A stretch of DNA of 56,823 nucleotides from Candidatus Accumulibacter appositus (lineage in GTDB: Bacteria > Pseudomonadota > Gammaproteobacteria > Burkholderiales > Rhodocyclaceae). The position numbers were made by a program, and so were the translations under genes. Of the stretch, positions 18,301-33,300 are shown piece after piece. Under the pieces are notes generated by a model. It had not been told where the DNA came from, ran no database searches, and saw only the letters and a list, made by a program, of their open reading frames with translations. Location of the stretch: contig JEMX01000052.1 in the NCBI GenBank assembly GCA_000585055.1, forward strand, positions 1-56,823. The letters run 5' to 3'. Positions within the stretch are counted from its first letter, which is position 1, and every line of letters begins with the position of its first letter.

Positions 18301-21300
18301 TGGCTCAACGACGGCTTCGCTGCCGCGCAGCTGATCACCATCTCGGGCGCGGCCAACAACAACCAGACCTGGACGATCGCCAGCGTCGCCGGCAACCAGC
18401 TTCTGCTCACTACCAAGGGCGCGGTGATCGCCGAGACCGACGCCAGGGCCAGCGTCGATGGCGCCGTCGTCGACTTAAGTCCAGACAAGAGCGCCGCCGG
18501 CGCCAGCGCCATTCATACCCTGTCGATGCTCTCCATCGGCGGCTTGCAGGATGGCGTCACGTATTACGTCAAGAACCGGACAGCGACCTCCTTCAAGCTC
18601 GCGGCGAGCGCTGGCGGTCCGGCCATCGCCAGTCTCGACACCTCGGGACTGGCAGCGACGAGCGTCTTCAGCCTCGCTGCGGAAGGCATCGACCTCGGTT
18701 CTTCGGGCGGTGTGGCACATACCTTGACCATCGACCTGCGCTCGTCGGCACAAGGCACGCAGCGCCTGCTGGCGCCTGGTGGCGCCTCGCTGAGTACGCT
18801 GTCACCGCGGCCTGGCGATGGCCTGTCGACGGCGACGGCACAGGGCTCGGGCGGCGGCTTCGTTGGCATCAATGGCAACCGCGCCGATCTGACGGCGAAG
18901 CCGACGGTCAGCGCCGACGTCGCCGCCCGGTCGATTTCTGCGCAGGGGGCGGTGTCGATCAGCAGCATATCGATCACCGGCAGCACCGCCAATGCGCAAA
19001 ACAGCACCGGTGGCTTTGTCGCCATCGGCGACGCCGACGCCAGTTCGACGTCGATCAATAGCAGCCATGCCAGCGTCGGTGCGGGTTCGCAGATCGATGC
19101 CGGGGGCGATTTCACGCTGGCGGCGACTTCCTCGACGCGTCATGGCGACGTCAGCGCACGCTCGGTGGGCGGCGGCTTTGCCGCCGACGTCGAGGCCAAC
19201 AGCCGCGTCAGCACGCAATACAACACGACGGCGAGCGTCGCCGCCGGCGCCGCGGTCAGCGCCGGCGGCGACCTGCAAGTTCTCGCCGACTCCAGCGCCA
19301 GCGGGCTGGCCAGCGCCTTTGCCGACGGCAAGGGCTTCGGCGCCGGCGGCTACACCGACAGCCGCAACACCCTGGCGAACGGCCAGACGGTCGCGTCGAT
19401 AGGCCGCGGCGCGACCCTGGACGGACAGCGGCTGACGATCAGCGCCGGCGTTTCGGGCATGGATCTCAAGGCGCGTGGCGAAGGCTATGGCGCGGGCTTC
19501 GTCGGCGTCTCGCACGACTACGCGACGCTAGACGTCACGGCCGACAACAAGGTGCTGATCGACGAAGATGCCCTGCTCTCGGGCAGCGCTGGCGTCGACC
19601 TGCTGGCCAACTTCCGGCAGCTATCGACCGACGCCTACAGTTTTGCGCAGGCCACCGGCCTGTTCGGCCATGTCACTTCGAACGCCTATAACGACAGCAC
19701 GCTCGATTCCACGGTGCTCACCGGCGCCGGCTCCAGAATCACCGCCGCTCCTCGCGACAACTCCGGCAACCTGGCGCTGGCCGCCAACACCGCCAACTCG
19801 GCTATCAGCATCACCGCCGAGGCGCATGACAGCAAGCGCGCACTCGCCGCCGGTGGCAGCGACAGCCACGCCAATGCCGATGGCAGTGCACGCATCGACT
19901 GGTCCGGCGATGTCGCCATTCACCCCGGCCCGAACGCCGAACTGGTCATCGACGCTGCCGGTGGCGTCAGCCGGCAGGTCAATGTCGACTACAGCCTTGC
20001 CGGCAACGTCATCAAGGTCAATGGCGTCTCCGGCTCACCCGGCCGCGTTCAATTCGTCGCCGACAGCATTGCCGGTAGCGGCGGCGGCTGGGATTTCCAG
20101 GACAGCCTCAAAGAGATCCGGATCGTCAACAGCAGTAGCCGCGATCTACAGATCAACAATATCGATGCTGTTGTCCACAGCGCGCAGCAGCCGCAGGTCG
20201 AGTTGCGCGGCGACACCGGCGAAGTCTCGCTGAACTTCGCGATCACCCGCAGCGTGACGCCGACGCTGGCCACTATCGAGAACCTGAGCAGTGCCGACAT
20301 CCTGCTCAACGGGACCATTGAAAACCCGATCGGGATGACACGCATCGTCAATACCGGCGGCAACATCCGCTCGACCAAGAGCCGCGACGAGGGTGGTGCC
20401 GATGGCCTGCGCTCGCTGATTCGTAGCCATTCGCTGCAGATCGAAGCGCTGCAGGGCAGCATCGGCGGCGCCGGCGCAGTTGGCCAACAGCGGGTCAATG
20501 TCGACCTCGTGCAAAGCCTGGCGGCGCCGGCGGCGATGCAACAGCTCAGCGCTCTCGCCGGTGGTCACCTCTATCTCGATCTGAAAGCGCGTCTGCGCGA
20601 TGAAAATGTCGCGGCGCTGAGCATCGACTTCGCTGCCCTTGCCGCCGGCGGCGATATCGACCTCCTGCTGCAAAGCAGTGTGCGCGAGACTCCCCTGATC
20701 GAAACGGCCGGCGGCGTGCGGGTCACGCTGCCCAGCGATGCCTACGCAAATACCCATTACAGCTTCTTCAGGCCGGACTCCGGCGCAGCGCCCGGCTTTA
20801 CTTCGAGCGTGCTGGCCAGCGATACGCAGGCCATCGCCGGCAGCTATTTCTTCAACCGGGCCGGCCTTGTCGCCGGCGGCAACATCACGCTAAGCGCCGC
20901 GCACGCGCTGGCCAGCGACCCGCTCATCAACATCGAGGCCATCACCGAGTTGCTCGGCAATGGCCGGGTCAGCGCCCTGACGCACGGCAATATCGCCATC
21001 ACCGAGGCCGCGGGCGACCTACGTCTGGGCACCATCCGGGCCAACGCCGGCGACGTCGCGCTGACTTCGAGCAGCGGCTCGATTGTCGACACCGCTGCCG
21101 GCGCAGTCGACAACGGCAGCACGGCGTGGGTGCTCGGCAACGCGATCGCGTTGACTGCGCTGCACGGGGGTATCGGCACGCTCAGCGATTTCCTCGAAAT
21201 TGACTCCTCGCGCAGCGCCGATGCGCTGGTCGATGGCCGCTCGCAGGGCAGCCTCTTCTTGCGCGAGACCAGCGGCGACCTGCGCCTCGGCGGCGTCGTT

Positions 21301-24300
21301 TCGCTGCTCCAGGATGTCGTGCTGATCACCCTGGCCGGCTCGATCGTCGATGGCGTCGGCGACGCACAGGCCGACATCCAGGCGACCAATATCGACCTGG
21401 TCGTCGCTGGCGGCAGCATCGGAACGGCTGCGCAGTCGCTGGACATCTACGGCGCCGGCTTCGGACAGCGGCCGGCGCTGCAGAACCCGATGCTGCAACT
21501 CGACGACGCGGTGCCGGGCAGCGGCCGCCTGGTCGCCGACGCGGCGAGCGGCGTTTACCTCAACGAAACCATCGCCGGGCTGGCCGTGCTGCGCGTCACC
21601 GCCAGCGCTGGCGATATCCGTCTGACGACCAACGACTCGGTCAGCGTAGATCCTGCCACGCGCATCGGTGACGACAACATTAGCCTGCTGACCAGCGGCG
21701 GCAGCTTCGCTGGTAGCGCCATCAGCGCTGGCGTGGTGCACGCCGCCGGCACGGTGAGCGTAGTCGCCGGCGACAACGTCTACGTGCCGCTCGGCACGCT
21801 GATCAAGGGCGGCGTCGCGGTGCTCGTTGGCGGCGATTCGGCGGCACGCGATGCCGACGCCGACGGCACGACGATTGACATCCAGGGCGACGTGCAGGCG
21901 CCGAACGTGATCATCGAAGGTGGCAACGGTCTCGACTATCTGCAGATCAACAACGCCGCCGGCATCAATGCCGGCGGTGCCACGCTGCTGCGCGGCGGTG
22001 CCGGCAGCGACCGCTTCTTCGCCCGCGCCGTCGCCGCTGGCGTCAACAGCACGCTGACCTTGCAGGGCGACGCCGGCGCCGACCGCTTCTTCCTCGGCAG
22101 CAATGTCAGCAAGGCGCTGTTCACCACCGGTAGCGCTTACAACGAACCCGACGACCCGCTGGCTTTCCTCAAGGGCAATCTCGAGCGCCTTGGCGGCATC
22201 GTCGTCGATGCCGGCAGCGGCGGCAACGGCGCTACCGTCGACGCCATCTACGTCACTTCCGAGTCGGCCACCTCAGCGGTTACCGGTGCGGTCAACGGCG
22301 CAGTCAGTGGCGTCGATGGCGGCGGCAACACCGTCGGCCGGATCAGCGGCTTCGGCATGAGCGGCGACATCCAGTACACGGCGGCCGACGGCATCGCCGT
22401 CGGCGTGCAGCTGACGCGATTCGACGACACCATGGCCATTGATGCGGTGGCATCGACGGTCTACCTGGCGATCGACGGCAGCGACGGCAACGACACCCTC
22501 AACGTCGGTCAGGCCGCCGGCAGCGTCGCCGGCATCCAGGGCATTCTCTCGTTCGCCGGCGCTGCCGGCAGCGATACGCTGAACGTCTTCGGCGACGCTT
22601 CGTCGATCGCCGGTCAGCTCAGCGCCATCTCGATCACCGGCATGGGCATGGGCAGCAACCCGCTGCTCGCCGTGCATAACGACAACTTCGGCGCCGGCTA
22701 CAACCTCGGCGATCCTTCCTGGCCGGGCGCCATCTACTACGCCAAGCGCTCGCTGGTCAGCAGCAGCGGCACCCTCACCGAGACCATCAGCAGCAGCGTC
22801 GAGGCGGTCAACATCCAACTCGGCGCCGGCGACGACCGCTTCAACATCGACAGCAGCTACGCCTACGGCGTCACCCGCGTACGCGGCGGCGACGGCAACG
22901 ACACCCTGCTCGTCGGCTCGACGCTCACCGGCCTGCATCCCAATCAGCTCCGGCAACTCGACTTCATCGACGGCGATCTGCACCTCGACGGTCAGGGCGG
23001 CGCCAACACCATCGTCCTCGACGACAGCGGTGACAGCAAGCCCAACGTCGGCGTCTATAGCGCCGGCGGCTTGAGCGGTCTGGGAATGAGCGGCACGCTG
23101 GTGCTCGAATCGCCGACCGACACGCTCGACCTGCGCCTGGGCGCCGGCGGCGTCACTTTCTACGTTGCCGATCTCGCGCCGGAGCGCAGCCTGAACCTGG
23201 CTCTCGGCACCGGCAAGGACCGTCTCGTCGTCGGCGCGCTGCCCGGCGCCGAGAGCGAAGGAACGCTGGCCGGCATCCAGGGGACCTTGAACGTCGACGG
23301 CCAGGGCCCCGAGGCGGGCGACCGCCTGATCCTCGCCGACGGCGGCGAGACCACTGGCCAGACCTACCTGATCAGCAACCAGCTCGACAGTACGGTCAGC
23401 ATCCTGGCCAACGAGCAGCCGTGGCGTTTCGACACCACGTCGCTGACGCGCACCGGCATGGGCAGCGGCATCGTCAATTTCCGCCGTTTCGAGACCGTCG
23501 AACTCGACGCCGGTCACGGCGACGACACGATCAACCTGCACGGCACGCAGCGCGAGCAATCGCCGCTCGGCAAGGCGTCGACCTTCACCGTCAACGCCGG
23601 TGCCGGCAACGACACCATCAACCTCGGCCAAGCCGTGATCGGTGGCGGCTACACGCTCGACGGCTTCCAGATCGACATCAGCGGCGCCCCCGGCGCCGAT
23701 GACCCGCGTGGCGTGCCGGTGTTCATCAACGGTCAGGACGGCAACGACACCGTCCACTACCTCGACAGCGCGGCGACCATCGGCAAATCGCTGGCGCTGG
23801 TCAACAAGAGCTTCGCCGAGATCTTTCCGGCAACGGCACCCGCGAGTGGCGCCGATCCGGCCTGGGAGGCGCTGTTCACGTCGATCTTCGGCGACAGCCT
23901 GAACGCCAGCGCGTACGCGGCGGTGGTGCTCAACGCCAAGGCTCAGATGGGTCAGCAGCAGCAGCCGATCAACGTGTTCAGCCGTGGCAGCGAGGCAATC
24001 AATGTCTCGCTCGGCGCGGGCGACGACACCGTCGAACTGTTCGACGGCGTCTACGCCTACGACGTGACGGTCTATGCCGGTGCCGGACAGGACAATTTCA
24101 ACCTCAACCCGGGCGTCGACAACCGCGGCCACCTGTTCACGCTCAAGGGCGAGGAAGGCGACGACCTACTGTTCGCCAACTTCGCGACCGGCGTGCCGGC
24201 CGCCACCGCCTTCGTGCAGTTCGACGGCGGCCTCGATGGCAGCAAGGGCGACACCCTGCGCATCGCCGGCGACGGCCTCGCCAGCGGCGACTACAGCCCC

Positions 24301-27300
24301 AGCGCGAGCACGGCTCGCTCGGGCCAGGTGACGGTCGCCGGCAACCGCTTTGCCTTCAGCGGCGTCGAGCCGCTGATCGTGCATGGCCTGTCGAGCTTCG
24401 ACGTGGTGACGCCCGACGCCACGGCCGATCTGGCGGTCGATAGCGTCACCGTCGCCAGCCTGCAACTCACCAACCTGGTCTTGCACACGCTGACCGTCGA
24501 CGGGGTCGTCTCGTGGACCAGCAAGACCGACCTGCTGACGCCAGCGGCGCTGGAGACCAAGCACGCCGGTAAGGTGACCGCGCTCAGCGGCGACACCCTG
24601 GTCGTCGCTGGCGAAGTGCAAGGCGCCAACGCCGGGGTGGTCTATGTCTACACCTGGGACGGCAGCGGCTGGGCCGAGCAGGCCAAGCTCTTCGCGCCGG
24701 ACGCCACGCAAGGCGGCGGTGAGGGCTTCGCGGCCGCCGTGGCGGTGAACGGCAATACCCTGGTCGTCGGCGCACCCGGCGACGACGCGCTCGGCAACAA
24801 TGCCGGCGCGGCCTACGTCTTCGTTCGCAACGGTGCAGCGTGGACCTTGCAGGCCAAGCTCAAGGCCAACGACGGCGTCGCCAACGCCAACTTCGGCCAG
24901 GCGGTGGCGATCAGCGGCGACACCGTGCTGGTCGGCGCCGCCGGCCTGGACAGCATCAGCCAGCTCGACGCCGCCTATGCCTTCACGCGCGGCGGCAGCG
25001 TGTGGAGCCAGCAACAGAAGATCACGCTCGCCGGCGACCGCAACAACGACCTCGGCGCCGCGCTGGCGCTGGCCGGCAACACCGCCGTCATTGGCGCGCC
25101 ACTGGCCGGTGCCAACGACACCGGCAGCGCGCTGGTGTATACGCGCAGCGGCTCCTTGTGGACCCTGGTCAAGACGCTGGAAGCCTCGCAGAAGAACAAT
25201 GGCGAGCACTTCGGTGCCGCCGTGGACCTCGCCGGCGGCAGCATCATCGTCGGCGCTCCCGACTGGGACGGCGACAGCGGCCTGGTCACCGACATCGGTC
25301 GCGCCTTCATTTTCGAGGGCGCCGCTGCCAACTGGCAGCGGCTGGCACGGCTCACCGCCTACGGCGGCCTGCCGGAAGCCGAGGCCGCCAACGAAGGCCG
25401 TGCCGGCGACCGCTTTGGCGCCTCGGTCAGCATCGGCGGCGGCTATGCCGCCGTCGGGGCGCCGAATGCCGACGGCGTCGACCTCGACGTCGGCGCCGCT
25501 TACGTCTTCTACCGCCTGCCCGACGGCGGCAGCGGCCTGGGCAACAGCTGGGCACGGTCGAGCGGCGAAAACGGTTCCGGGCGTCTCGGCGCGGCCAGCC
25601 CGGCCGGTAGCTCGGCGAACATCAACCCGCCTTACAACAGCGCCGACCACTTCGGCAGCAGCATCGCCCTGGGTGGCGGACGGCTGGTCGTCGGCATGCC
25701 CGGCTACAACGAGGTCAATGGCAGTACGCTGCTGCGTGCCGACGTCGGTGGCGTGCGTACTTTCGCCAGCAGCGGCTTCCTGCCGAGCAGCAACACGGCG
25801 CTGCGCGCCGACGTTCTCGCCGACCCGGCCGGCAATGCCGGCAGCTCGCGTTTCGGCGCCGTCAGCTACTACGACGCCGCCAACCGCATGCTGCTGGTCT
25901 CGGACACCGCGGCCGGCAAGGTCTACGTCTATATCAATGAAGGCCTGCACTGGCGCCAGACCGGCCAGGTGCTCAGCGGCAGCGCCAGCTTCGGTGCCGA
26001 CATCGACATCGACGGCAATCGGATGGTCATCGGTACGCCCGCTGCCAACAGGGTCAGCGTCTACACACGCAACGCCGACGGCGAAACCTGGACCCTGCAG
26101 ACGACGCTGACCGGCAACGCCGGCACCTCCTTCGGCGCCTCGGTGGCGATCAGCGGCGACCGCATCGTCGTCGGCATGCCCGACGCCAGCGCTCAGTACG
26201 CGTCGGCCGGGCAGCCGATCGCCGGCTATCAGCTGCAACTCGGCAACAGCGGCGCCGCGCTGACCTATGCCTTCGTCAATGGCGCCTGGGTCAGGGACCG
26301 CCTGCTGATGCCGGACGATCTGGCGCTGCCCTACGACAGCTCGCGCACCGACGATACCACCCCGGCCAACTGGAACCAGGTGTGGGTCGAGAATCTCGGT
26401 TGGCATGGTATCGGTCTGTGGAATAGCGATGACCGGAATGGGCTCGAGGTCACCCTCGCGCCCTGGATGTACATCGCCGGCACCGATACCAATGGCGACA
26501 CGGGCTCCTGGTACTACGCCAACAACACCGCCAACTTCGTCACCGTCTCCGCGCCGGGTGCTCGCGACCGGGATTTCAACGCCATGATCGTCGGTACGCT
26601 GCAGGATAGCAGCGGCGTCTACGGCGAGATGCGGCTGACCCGCGATGGCCGCACCTACTACCAGCGCTGGGCTTCGCCCGGCACCCACGACACCGGTGAG
26701 GACAATGACCAGTATCTCGCCGCCGGCCCGTATTCGGTCGTGCTCGGTGCAGATACCAATGGCGATCATGGCTACGAGTGGATCTACAACCCGACTCCAA
26801 ACCCGGTCAGCATCACCATGAACGGTGACCGGATAGACGACATCGAAGGTATTTTCGTCGCCAGTACGCGGCGGGTCGTCCAGTACACCAATTTCGGCAA
26901 CAGCTTCGGCGCGCTGGCCGGGGCGCGCTTCGGCTCGGCGGTGGACATCGTCGGCAACGAGGTCTTCGTTGGCGCCGCGGGCAAGTCGCGGACGGCCTTC
27001 TACGATCTCGGCCAGAGCAACTTCGCGCACTGGAGCGCCACGCTGGGCGGTTTCAGCGGCACGCCGCTGCGCACCACGCAGTATTTCGATGGTTCGGGCG
27101 GCCTGGGCAGCGAACTCGCGACCAACGGTAATAGCCGCGTGCTCGTCGGCGCCCCCGGCGCCAACGTCGTCCAGCAATACACCCGCGCCGGCGCGACCTG
27201 GTCGAAAAGCGCGCTGCTCGACACCCCGTCGGTGGCCGCCTACGGCGGCGATGAAAGCATCGCGGCCCGCGGCAACCGCCTGCTGGTGGGCGCCACGGCC

Positions 27301-30300
27301 GGCGCCGGGGCAGCCTATCTGTACTCTGACGGCGGCGCCAGCAAGAGCCTGCTCAACACCCTCGTCCCGTACCGGCTCAACGGCGCGACGATGGTCAACG
27401 ACAGCAATGGCGCACTGCACTTCGGCGCCGGTGCGCAACTGATCAGCAATGGCTTCAGCGTCGTCGGCACGAACAACGCCGACAGCGCGGCGAACAAGCT
27501 CTACGGTTTCCGTCAACGCGGCCCGGCGTGGACGGCGGCGACCGCCGACCTGGTGCCGCAGGCGCTGGCCACGGCCAAGGGCGGCAGCGCGGTGGCCGTA
27601 GACGGCAACACCGCCGTCGTCGGTGCGCGCGATTACGACAACCGCGGCGCGGTGCTGGTGTACACCGCCGACGCGACCGGCAACTGGGTCTTCAGCGCCA
27701 AGCTGCAAGGCGCCGACATCTCGGCCAACGACGACTTCGGCGCAGCCGTCGCGCTGTCGGGTGATTCGCTGATCGTCGGGGCGCCGAACAAGGGCCAGGC
27801 CGCGGGTGCGGTCTACCTCTACCAGCGCGTCGGCGGCACCTGGACGCAGGTCTCCGAATTCACCGGCAACGGCAACAACGCACGCCTCGGCAACGCCGTC
27901 GCCGTCTACGGCAGCAGCGCCGCGGCCGGTGCAGCGGGCGAGAACCGCGCCTACGTTTACCGCGCCACGGGCAGCGGCTGGAGCGCGGCGACGACTCTGT
28001 TGGGCAGCGCCGCACTGGCCGGCGGCTTCGGCAGCGCGCTGGCCATCGAGCAGGCGACGCTGGTGATCGGCGCGCCGACCGGCAACAGCGGCAAGGGCGC
28101 CGTCGGCGTCTTCGTCGACAGCGGCGGCAACTGGTCGCTGCAGGCGACGCTGAGCTCGCCGCTAGCCAATGCCAACGACCGCTTCGGTGCGGCGGTAGAC
28201 GTCAGCGGCGACAGTATCGCCGTCGGCTCGCCGGGTGCCCAGGGTGGCCAGGGCGCGGTGTACACCTATCAACGCAGCGGCCTCACGTGGAGCAGCGAGC
28301 AGCGTCTGAGCATCGCCAGCGGCGTCGCCAACGACTATTTCGGCGAGGCCGTCGCCGTAGACTTCGGCAAGCTGATCATCGGCGCTCCGGGCCGCCAGGT
28401 CGGCACGGCCGACGACCAGGGCGCCGCCTACTCCTACCATCTGAAGAACGGCGCCTGGGTGAACGACAACGCCGTCGACCCCATTACCGAAACCGGCGGT
28501 GCTGCCGGCGACAACGCCGGCTACTCGGTCGCCCTCAGCGGCAACCGGGCGATCATCGGTGCGCCGCAGCTGCTCGGCCGTTCGCCGTACCAGCTCAACG
28601 CCATCAACACCAATGGCAACGGCCACGTTTTTGTGCGCGACGTCTCGCCGCCACTGACGGTGACGCTGGCCGAGGACCAGCAGACGCTGATCGCCGGCGC
28701 CAGGGCCAACGTGCTGACCGGCACGCTCGATGGTCTGCGCACCGCCGATTTGAAGTTCTTCGACATCAAGCGCGTCGAGCTGGCCACCGGCTCGGCCGCC
28801 GACCAGATCACCGTCGGCAGCGACGGCCTGACCGCGTTCGGCCTGGCCGACTTCCGGATCACAACCGGTGCCGGCGACGACAAGGTCGAACTGCTGTCGG
28901 CGAACGTCACACCGCCGGCCCTGGGCACCTTCGTCCCCAGTGGCCTCTTCGTTGGCGACGTACCGCAGTACGAACTGCTCAGTGGCGGTTTCAGCGTCGA
29001 TGGCGGCAGCGGCAACAACCGCTTCACGGCCGCCGCCGACAGCAACTGGACGCTGGCGCCGGCCTCGCTGACCGCCGGCAATGGCGGCCAGGTGCAGTTG
29101 GCGGGGATGCGCGACATCCGCGTCAGCGGCGGCGCCGGCAGCAACCGGATCAGCGTCAGCGGCTGGGCCGGCAGTGCGCTCCTCGATGGCGGCCTGGGTT
29201 CCGACGAGTTCCAGATTGCCGCGGGGGCACTCGACGCCGTGACGCTGGCCGACGCCGGCGGCGACCTCGACCAGCTGAGCTTGACGGGCACGGCAGCGGC
29301 CGACACTTTCGTCGTCAATGCCGGGCAGGTCAATCTCGGCAGCTCGAACATGGGCTACAGCGGCATCGAAGTGCTGCGCCTGTCAGGCGGCAGCGGCGAC
29401 GACCTCTTTGTGGTCAACGACAGCGCTGCGAGCAGCATCCGGCTCGACGGCGAAGCCGGCTCCGATACCTACCGCTTCTTCGCCGGCAGCCGTGCGACGC
29501 AGATCGTCGTGCACGACGGCGGACCGGCACCGACCGCCAGCGGCAATATCGACACCCTCGAGGTGCCGGCCAGCAGCATCCAAGGCAGCAACAGCTTCAC
29601 CGTCGGCAGCAAGGCGGTGCTCTTCGACAGCAGCATCGAAGAGTTCGGCCTCTCGCTCTTCAACCCGATCCTGGTGTTGACTGGTCACAATGGCGACGAC
29701 CAGTTTACGGTCAACGGCGCGACGCTGAACTTCAACGGCGTCATCGTCGACCTGAGCCAGGTCATCGACCTGACGCTCGACGGCGGCAGCGGCAACGACC
29801 GCTTCAACCTGGTCGACCTGCCGAGCTGGCTGAGCGACAGGCTGCACATCATCGGCGGCGACGGCGACGACAGCCTGAGCACGCAGGGCGCTGGCAGTAG
29901 CTGGCTGTTCACCGGCGCCGGTAGCGGCACGGTCAGCGACGGCAGCCACGGCATCTTCGACTTCCAGGGCATCGAAAACGTCGCCTCCGCTCAAGGCGAC
30001 GACCGCTTCAGCTTCGTCGGCAACCACGCCTCGCTGGCCGGCAGCCTCGACGCTGGCGCGGGCGCCGATACGCTCGACTTCTCGGGTCGCAGCGCCGCGG
30101 TCAGCGTCGATCTCGGCGCCGCGACCGCCAGCGCCATCGCTGGCCGCGTCAGCGGTATCGAAGCGCTGCTCGGCAGCAGCGCCGTAGACACGCTGATCGG
30201 CGCCGCGACCGACAACGTCTGGAACATCACCGGCAGCAATGCCGGCGAGATCAACGGCGAGATCACTTTCAGCGGCTTCGAGAAGCTCGTCGGTGGCCTT

Positions 30301-33300
30301 GCCGCCGACAGCTTCCTGATCGGCAATGGTGCCCTGCTCAGCGGCAGCATCGACGGTGGTAGTGTTGGCAGTGTTGGCAGTGGCGGCAACACGCTGCGCT
30401 TCACGCTCGGCAGCGCCGACGACAGCGTGCTGCTGGGCTACCCGGAGATCGTCGTCAACGGCGCCAGCTGGCGCTACGCCAACATTGGCGCGATCGCCGT
30501 CGACGCGCTGGGCGGCAAGGACACGATTAGCGTTCAGCCGACGGCGGACGGCTTCCCTGACCAGATCGACGTCTTTGGCGGCAGCGGCGACGACCACTTT
30601 ACGGTTCAGCTCGCTGGCGCGGCGGCAACGACGATCCGCATCGACGGTGGCGAGAACGGCCAGAATGCGGCCGACACCCTGCTCGTCTTCGGCACGGCCA
30701 ACGGCGAGCGCATCACCGTCAGCGGCAGCGGCGTCGACTACGAAGGCGTGCAGCTACTCACGACGGGCGTCGAGACCTTGAGCGTCGACGGCGCTGGCGG
30801 CGACGACACGATAGTGCTCAGCGGCACACCGGTCACTAGCGTGTTGACGCTGGTCGGCGGTGCCGGCGACGACGATTTTACCGTTAGCTACCCGACCAAC
30901 CCGGCGAGTTTGTCCATCGACGGCGGTGGCGGCAGCAACCACCTGACGGCGACCATGAGCGACGCCGACGACATCGTCGAGCTCGCCGCTACTTCGCTAG
31001 CCGTGCTCGGCAGCGCGATCCTGCATTACGGCAACATCGCTCAACTCGCCGTGAACACGCTGGGCGGCGCCGACCAGATCAGCATCAGCGGCACTTCGGC
31101 AGCCAGCACGGTCGTCGATAGCGGCGCCGGCAGCGACAGCATCACCGTGCAGACTTCGGGCAGCGCGCTGCTGCTGAACAGCGGCGAGGATAACGATGCC
31201 GTCAAGGTGCGCGGCGTGTCGGCGCCACTGACGGTCGACCTCGGCGGCGGTGACGACACGCTCGCGTTGTCGTCGCTGGACACCGGCGGCACGCTGCGCG
31301 CCATCGGCGCAGCGCTCGACCTCTACGGCGGCGACGGCAACGACCAGCTCCTGCTCGACGCTTCAGGCGACAGCGCCGACCTCAGCGGCTCGCTTTCCGA
31401 GCAGCGCATCGAAGGGCTGGGAATCGCTGCCGGCGCCAGCTACAGCGGCTTCGAAGCGGCCGCACTGCGCCTGGGTTCGGGCGCCGATCAGCTGACGATT
31501 GCTGGCAGCATCGCTGGCAGCACCGTCGTGCTCACCGGCGCGGGCGTCGACCAGGTGACGGTCAACGGCAGCGCTGGCGTGGTAACGGTCGACACCGGCG
31601 AGGATGCCGACAGCATCTACGTTCAAGGCATCAGCGGTGCGCTGACCGTCAATGCCGGTGACGGTGACGACACCATCAACGTCGTCGTACATGCCATGCC
31701 AGACGATCCCCGGAGCAGCATCAAGGGCCCACTGACGATCAATGGCGATGACGGCATCGACACCCTGAACGTGGACGATTCCGGCAACACAGGGCCAGCG
31801 ACCTTGACCATCGACGGCAACTCGATCAGCGGCCTCGGCCTGGCCAGTAGCATCACTTTCACTTCGATCGAAAATCACGGCTTTACGATGGGTGGAGGCG
31901 GCAATACCGTCAATATCCGGTCGCTCAGCAATGCCCTGCACCTCCATACCGGCAGCGGCGACGACACCATCAACGTCGGCAGCCTCGCACCGGCCACAGT
32001 GAACGACATCGGCGCGCGGCTGACGATCGACGGCGACGCTGGCAATGACACCCTGAACGTTGACGACAGCGGCGATACGACCGCCAACAGCGGAGTGCTG
32101 ACGGCGAGCAGCCTGAGCGGCCTGGGAATGACCGCTGGCATCGGCTACCTCAATATGGAAACGCTGCACATCTCGCTCGGCAGCGGTGGCAACCAGTTCG
32201 CTGTCACCGGCACGCCCGCGGGCGGAGCATTGCCCTCGGAGACCATCCTCAACACCGGCGGCGGCGACGACACGGTCACGGTCGCGCTGACACCGCCGAA
32301 CGACGGACCACTGACGGTCAGGCTGCAGGCAGGCAATGACTCGCTCGACGCGTCGGCGTCCCACCTCGGCATCGTCGGCTTCGGGGGCGACGGCGCCGAC
32401 ACCCTCGTCGGTGGCGCGGGTGCGGACCTCCTTTACGGTGACGGCGGTAACGACCTCCTGTTCGGTGCTCTCGGCAACGACTCGCTGACCGGTGGCCTGG
32501 GCGACGACCTGCTGCTCGGCGGGATTGGACGCCTGACACGTTCGCTCAATCCCGACGGCACGCCACGCAGCGACGTGCTGTTGCTCGATCAGGCGATGAT
32601 CACCGGCTCCCTGGCCCTCGGCGAGGTGGCCGCGTCTGGCGGCAGCCGTAGCACCGTCGACGCCCTGCTTGCCGCCGACATCACTTTGCTGACCGGTTTC
32701 TTCAATGCCGACGGCTCGAAGCACCTGCACGGCGACGGCAGCTGGGACAGCCGCGCGCTCCTGCTGCAGTTGATCGGCGACGGCGACGACATCCTCAACG
32801 GTGGCGACGGCAACGACGCCTTGTACGGGCAACGCGGCAACGACCGGCTCGACGGCGAAGCCGGCGACGACTTCCTGGCGGGTGGCAGCGGAAACGACAC
32901 GCTCGACGGTGGCAACGGCAACGACCAGTTGACCGGCGACGAGGCGATCATCGACTCCCCCATTGCAGCGGTGCCGAACGTCACGCAGGGCTTCCTGGTG
33001 CTCAGCGCACCCGGCTCACAGGAATTGTCGGCCGGCATCACGCTCGCAGCCCCGGGCACGATCATCGTGCCAATGACGGCGGTGGCGCCCGGCGCCGACA
33101 GCAACACGGCGTCTTCACTGCTGCCACATCTGTTTGCTTATCACCCGGCGATCCCGAGCAGCAACTTCCTGCAGACCTCTGCCGGCGGACGTGCCCTCCC
33201 CTACGCCTCGGTGCTAACCGATTTCGGGCATCATCTCGACCTGCTGCCCGGCAATGACGTGCTCAGCGGCGGTAGCGGCAAGGACACGCTGGTCGGCGAC

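Noticed and set aside
21940..24400. A CRISPR-like array in the repetitive part of the giant gene
   Set aside because: Repeats are in-frame, imperfect protein repeats with no uniform direct repeat/spacer lengths.
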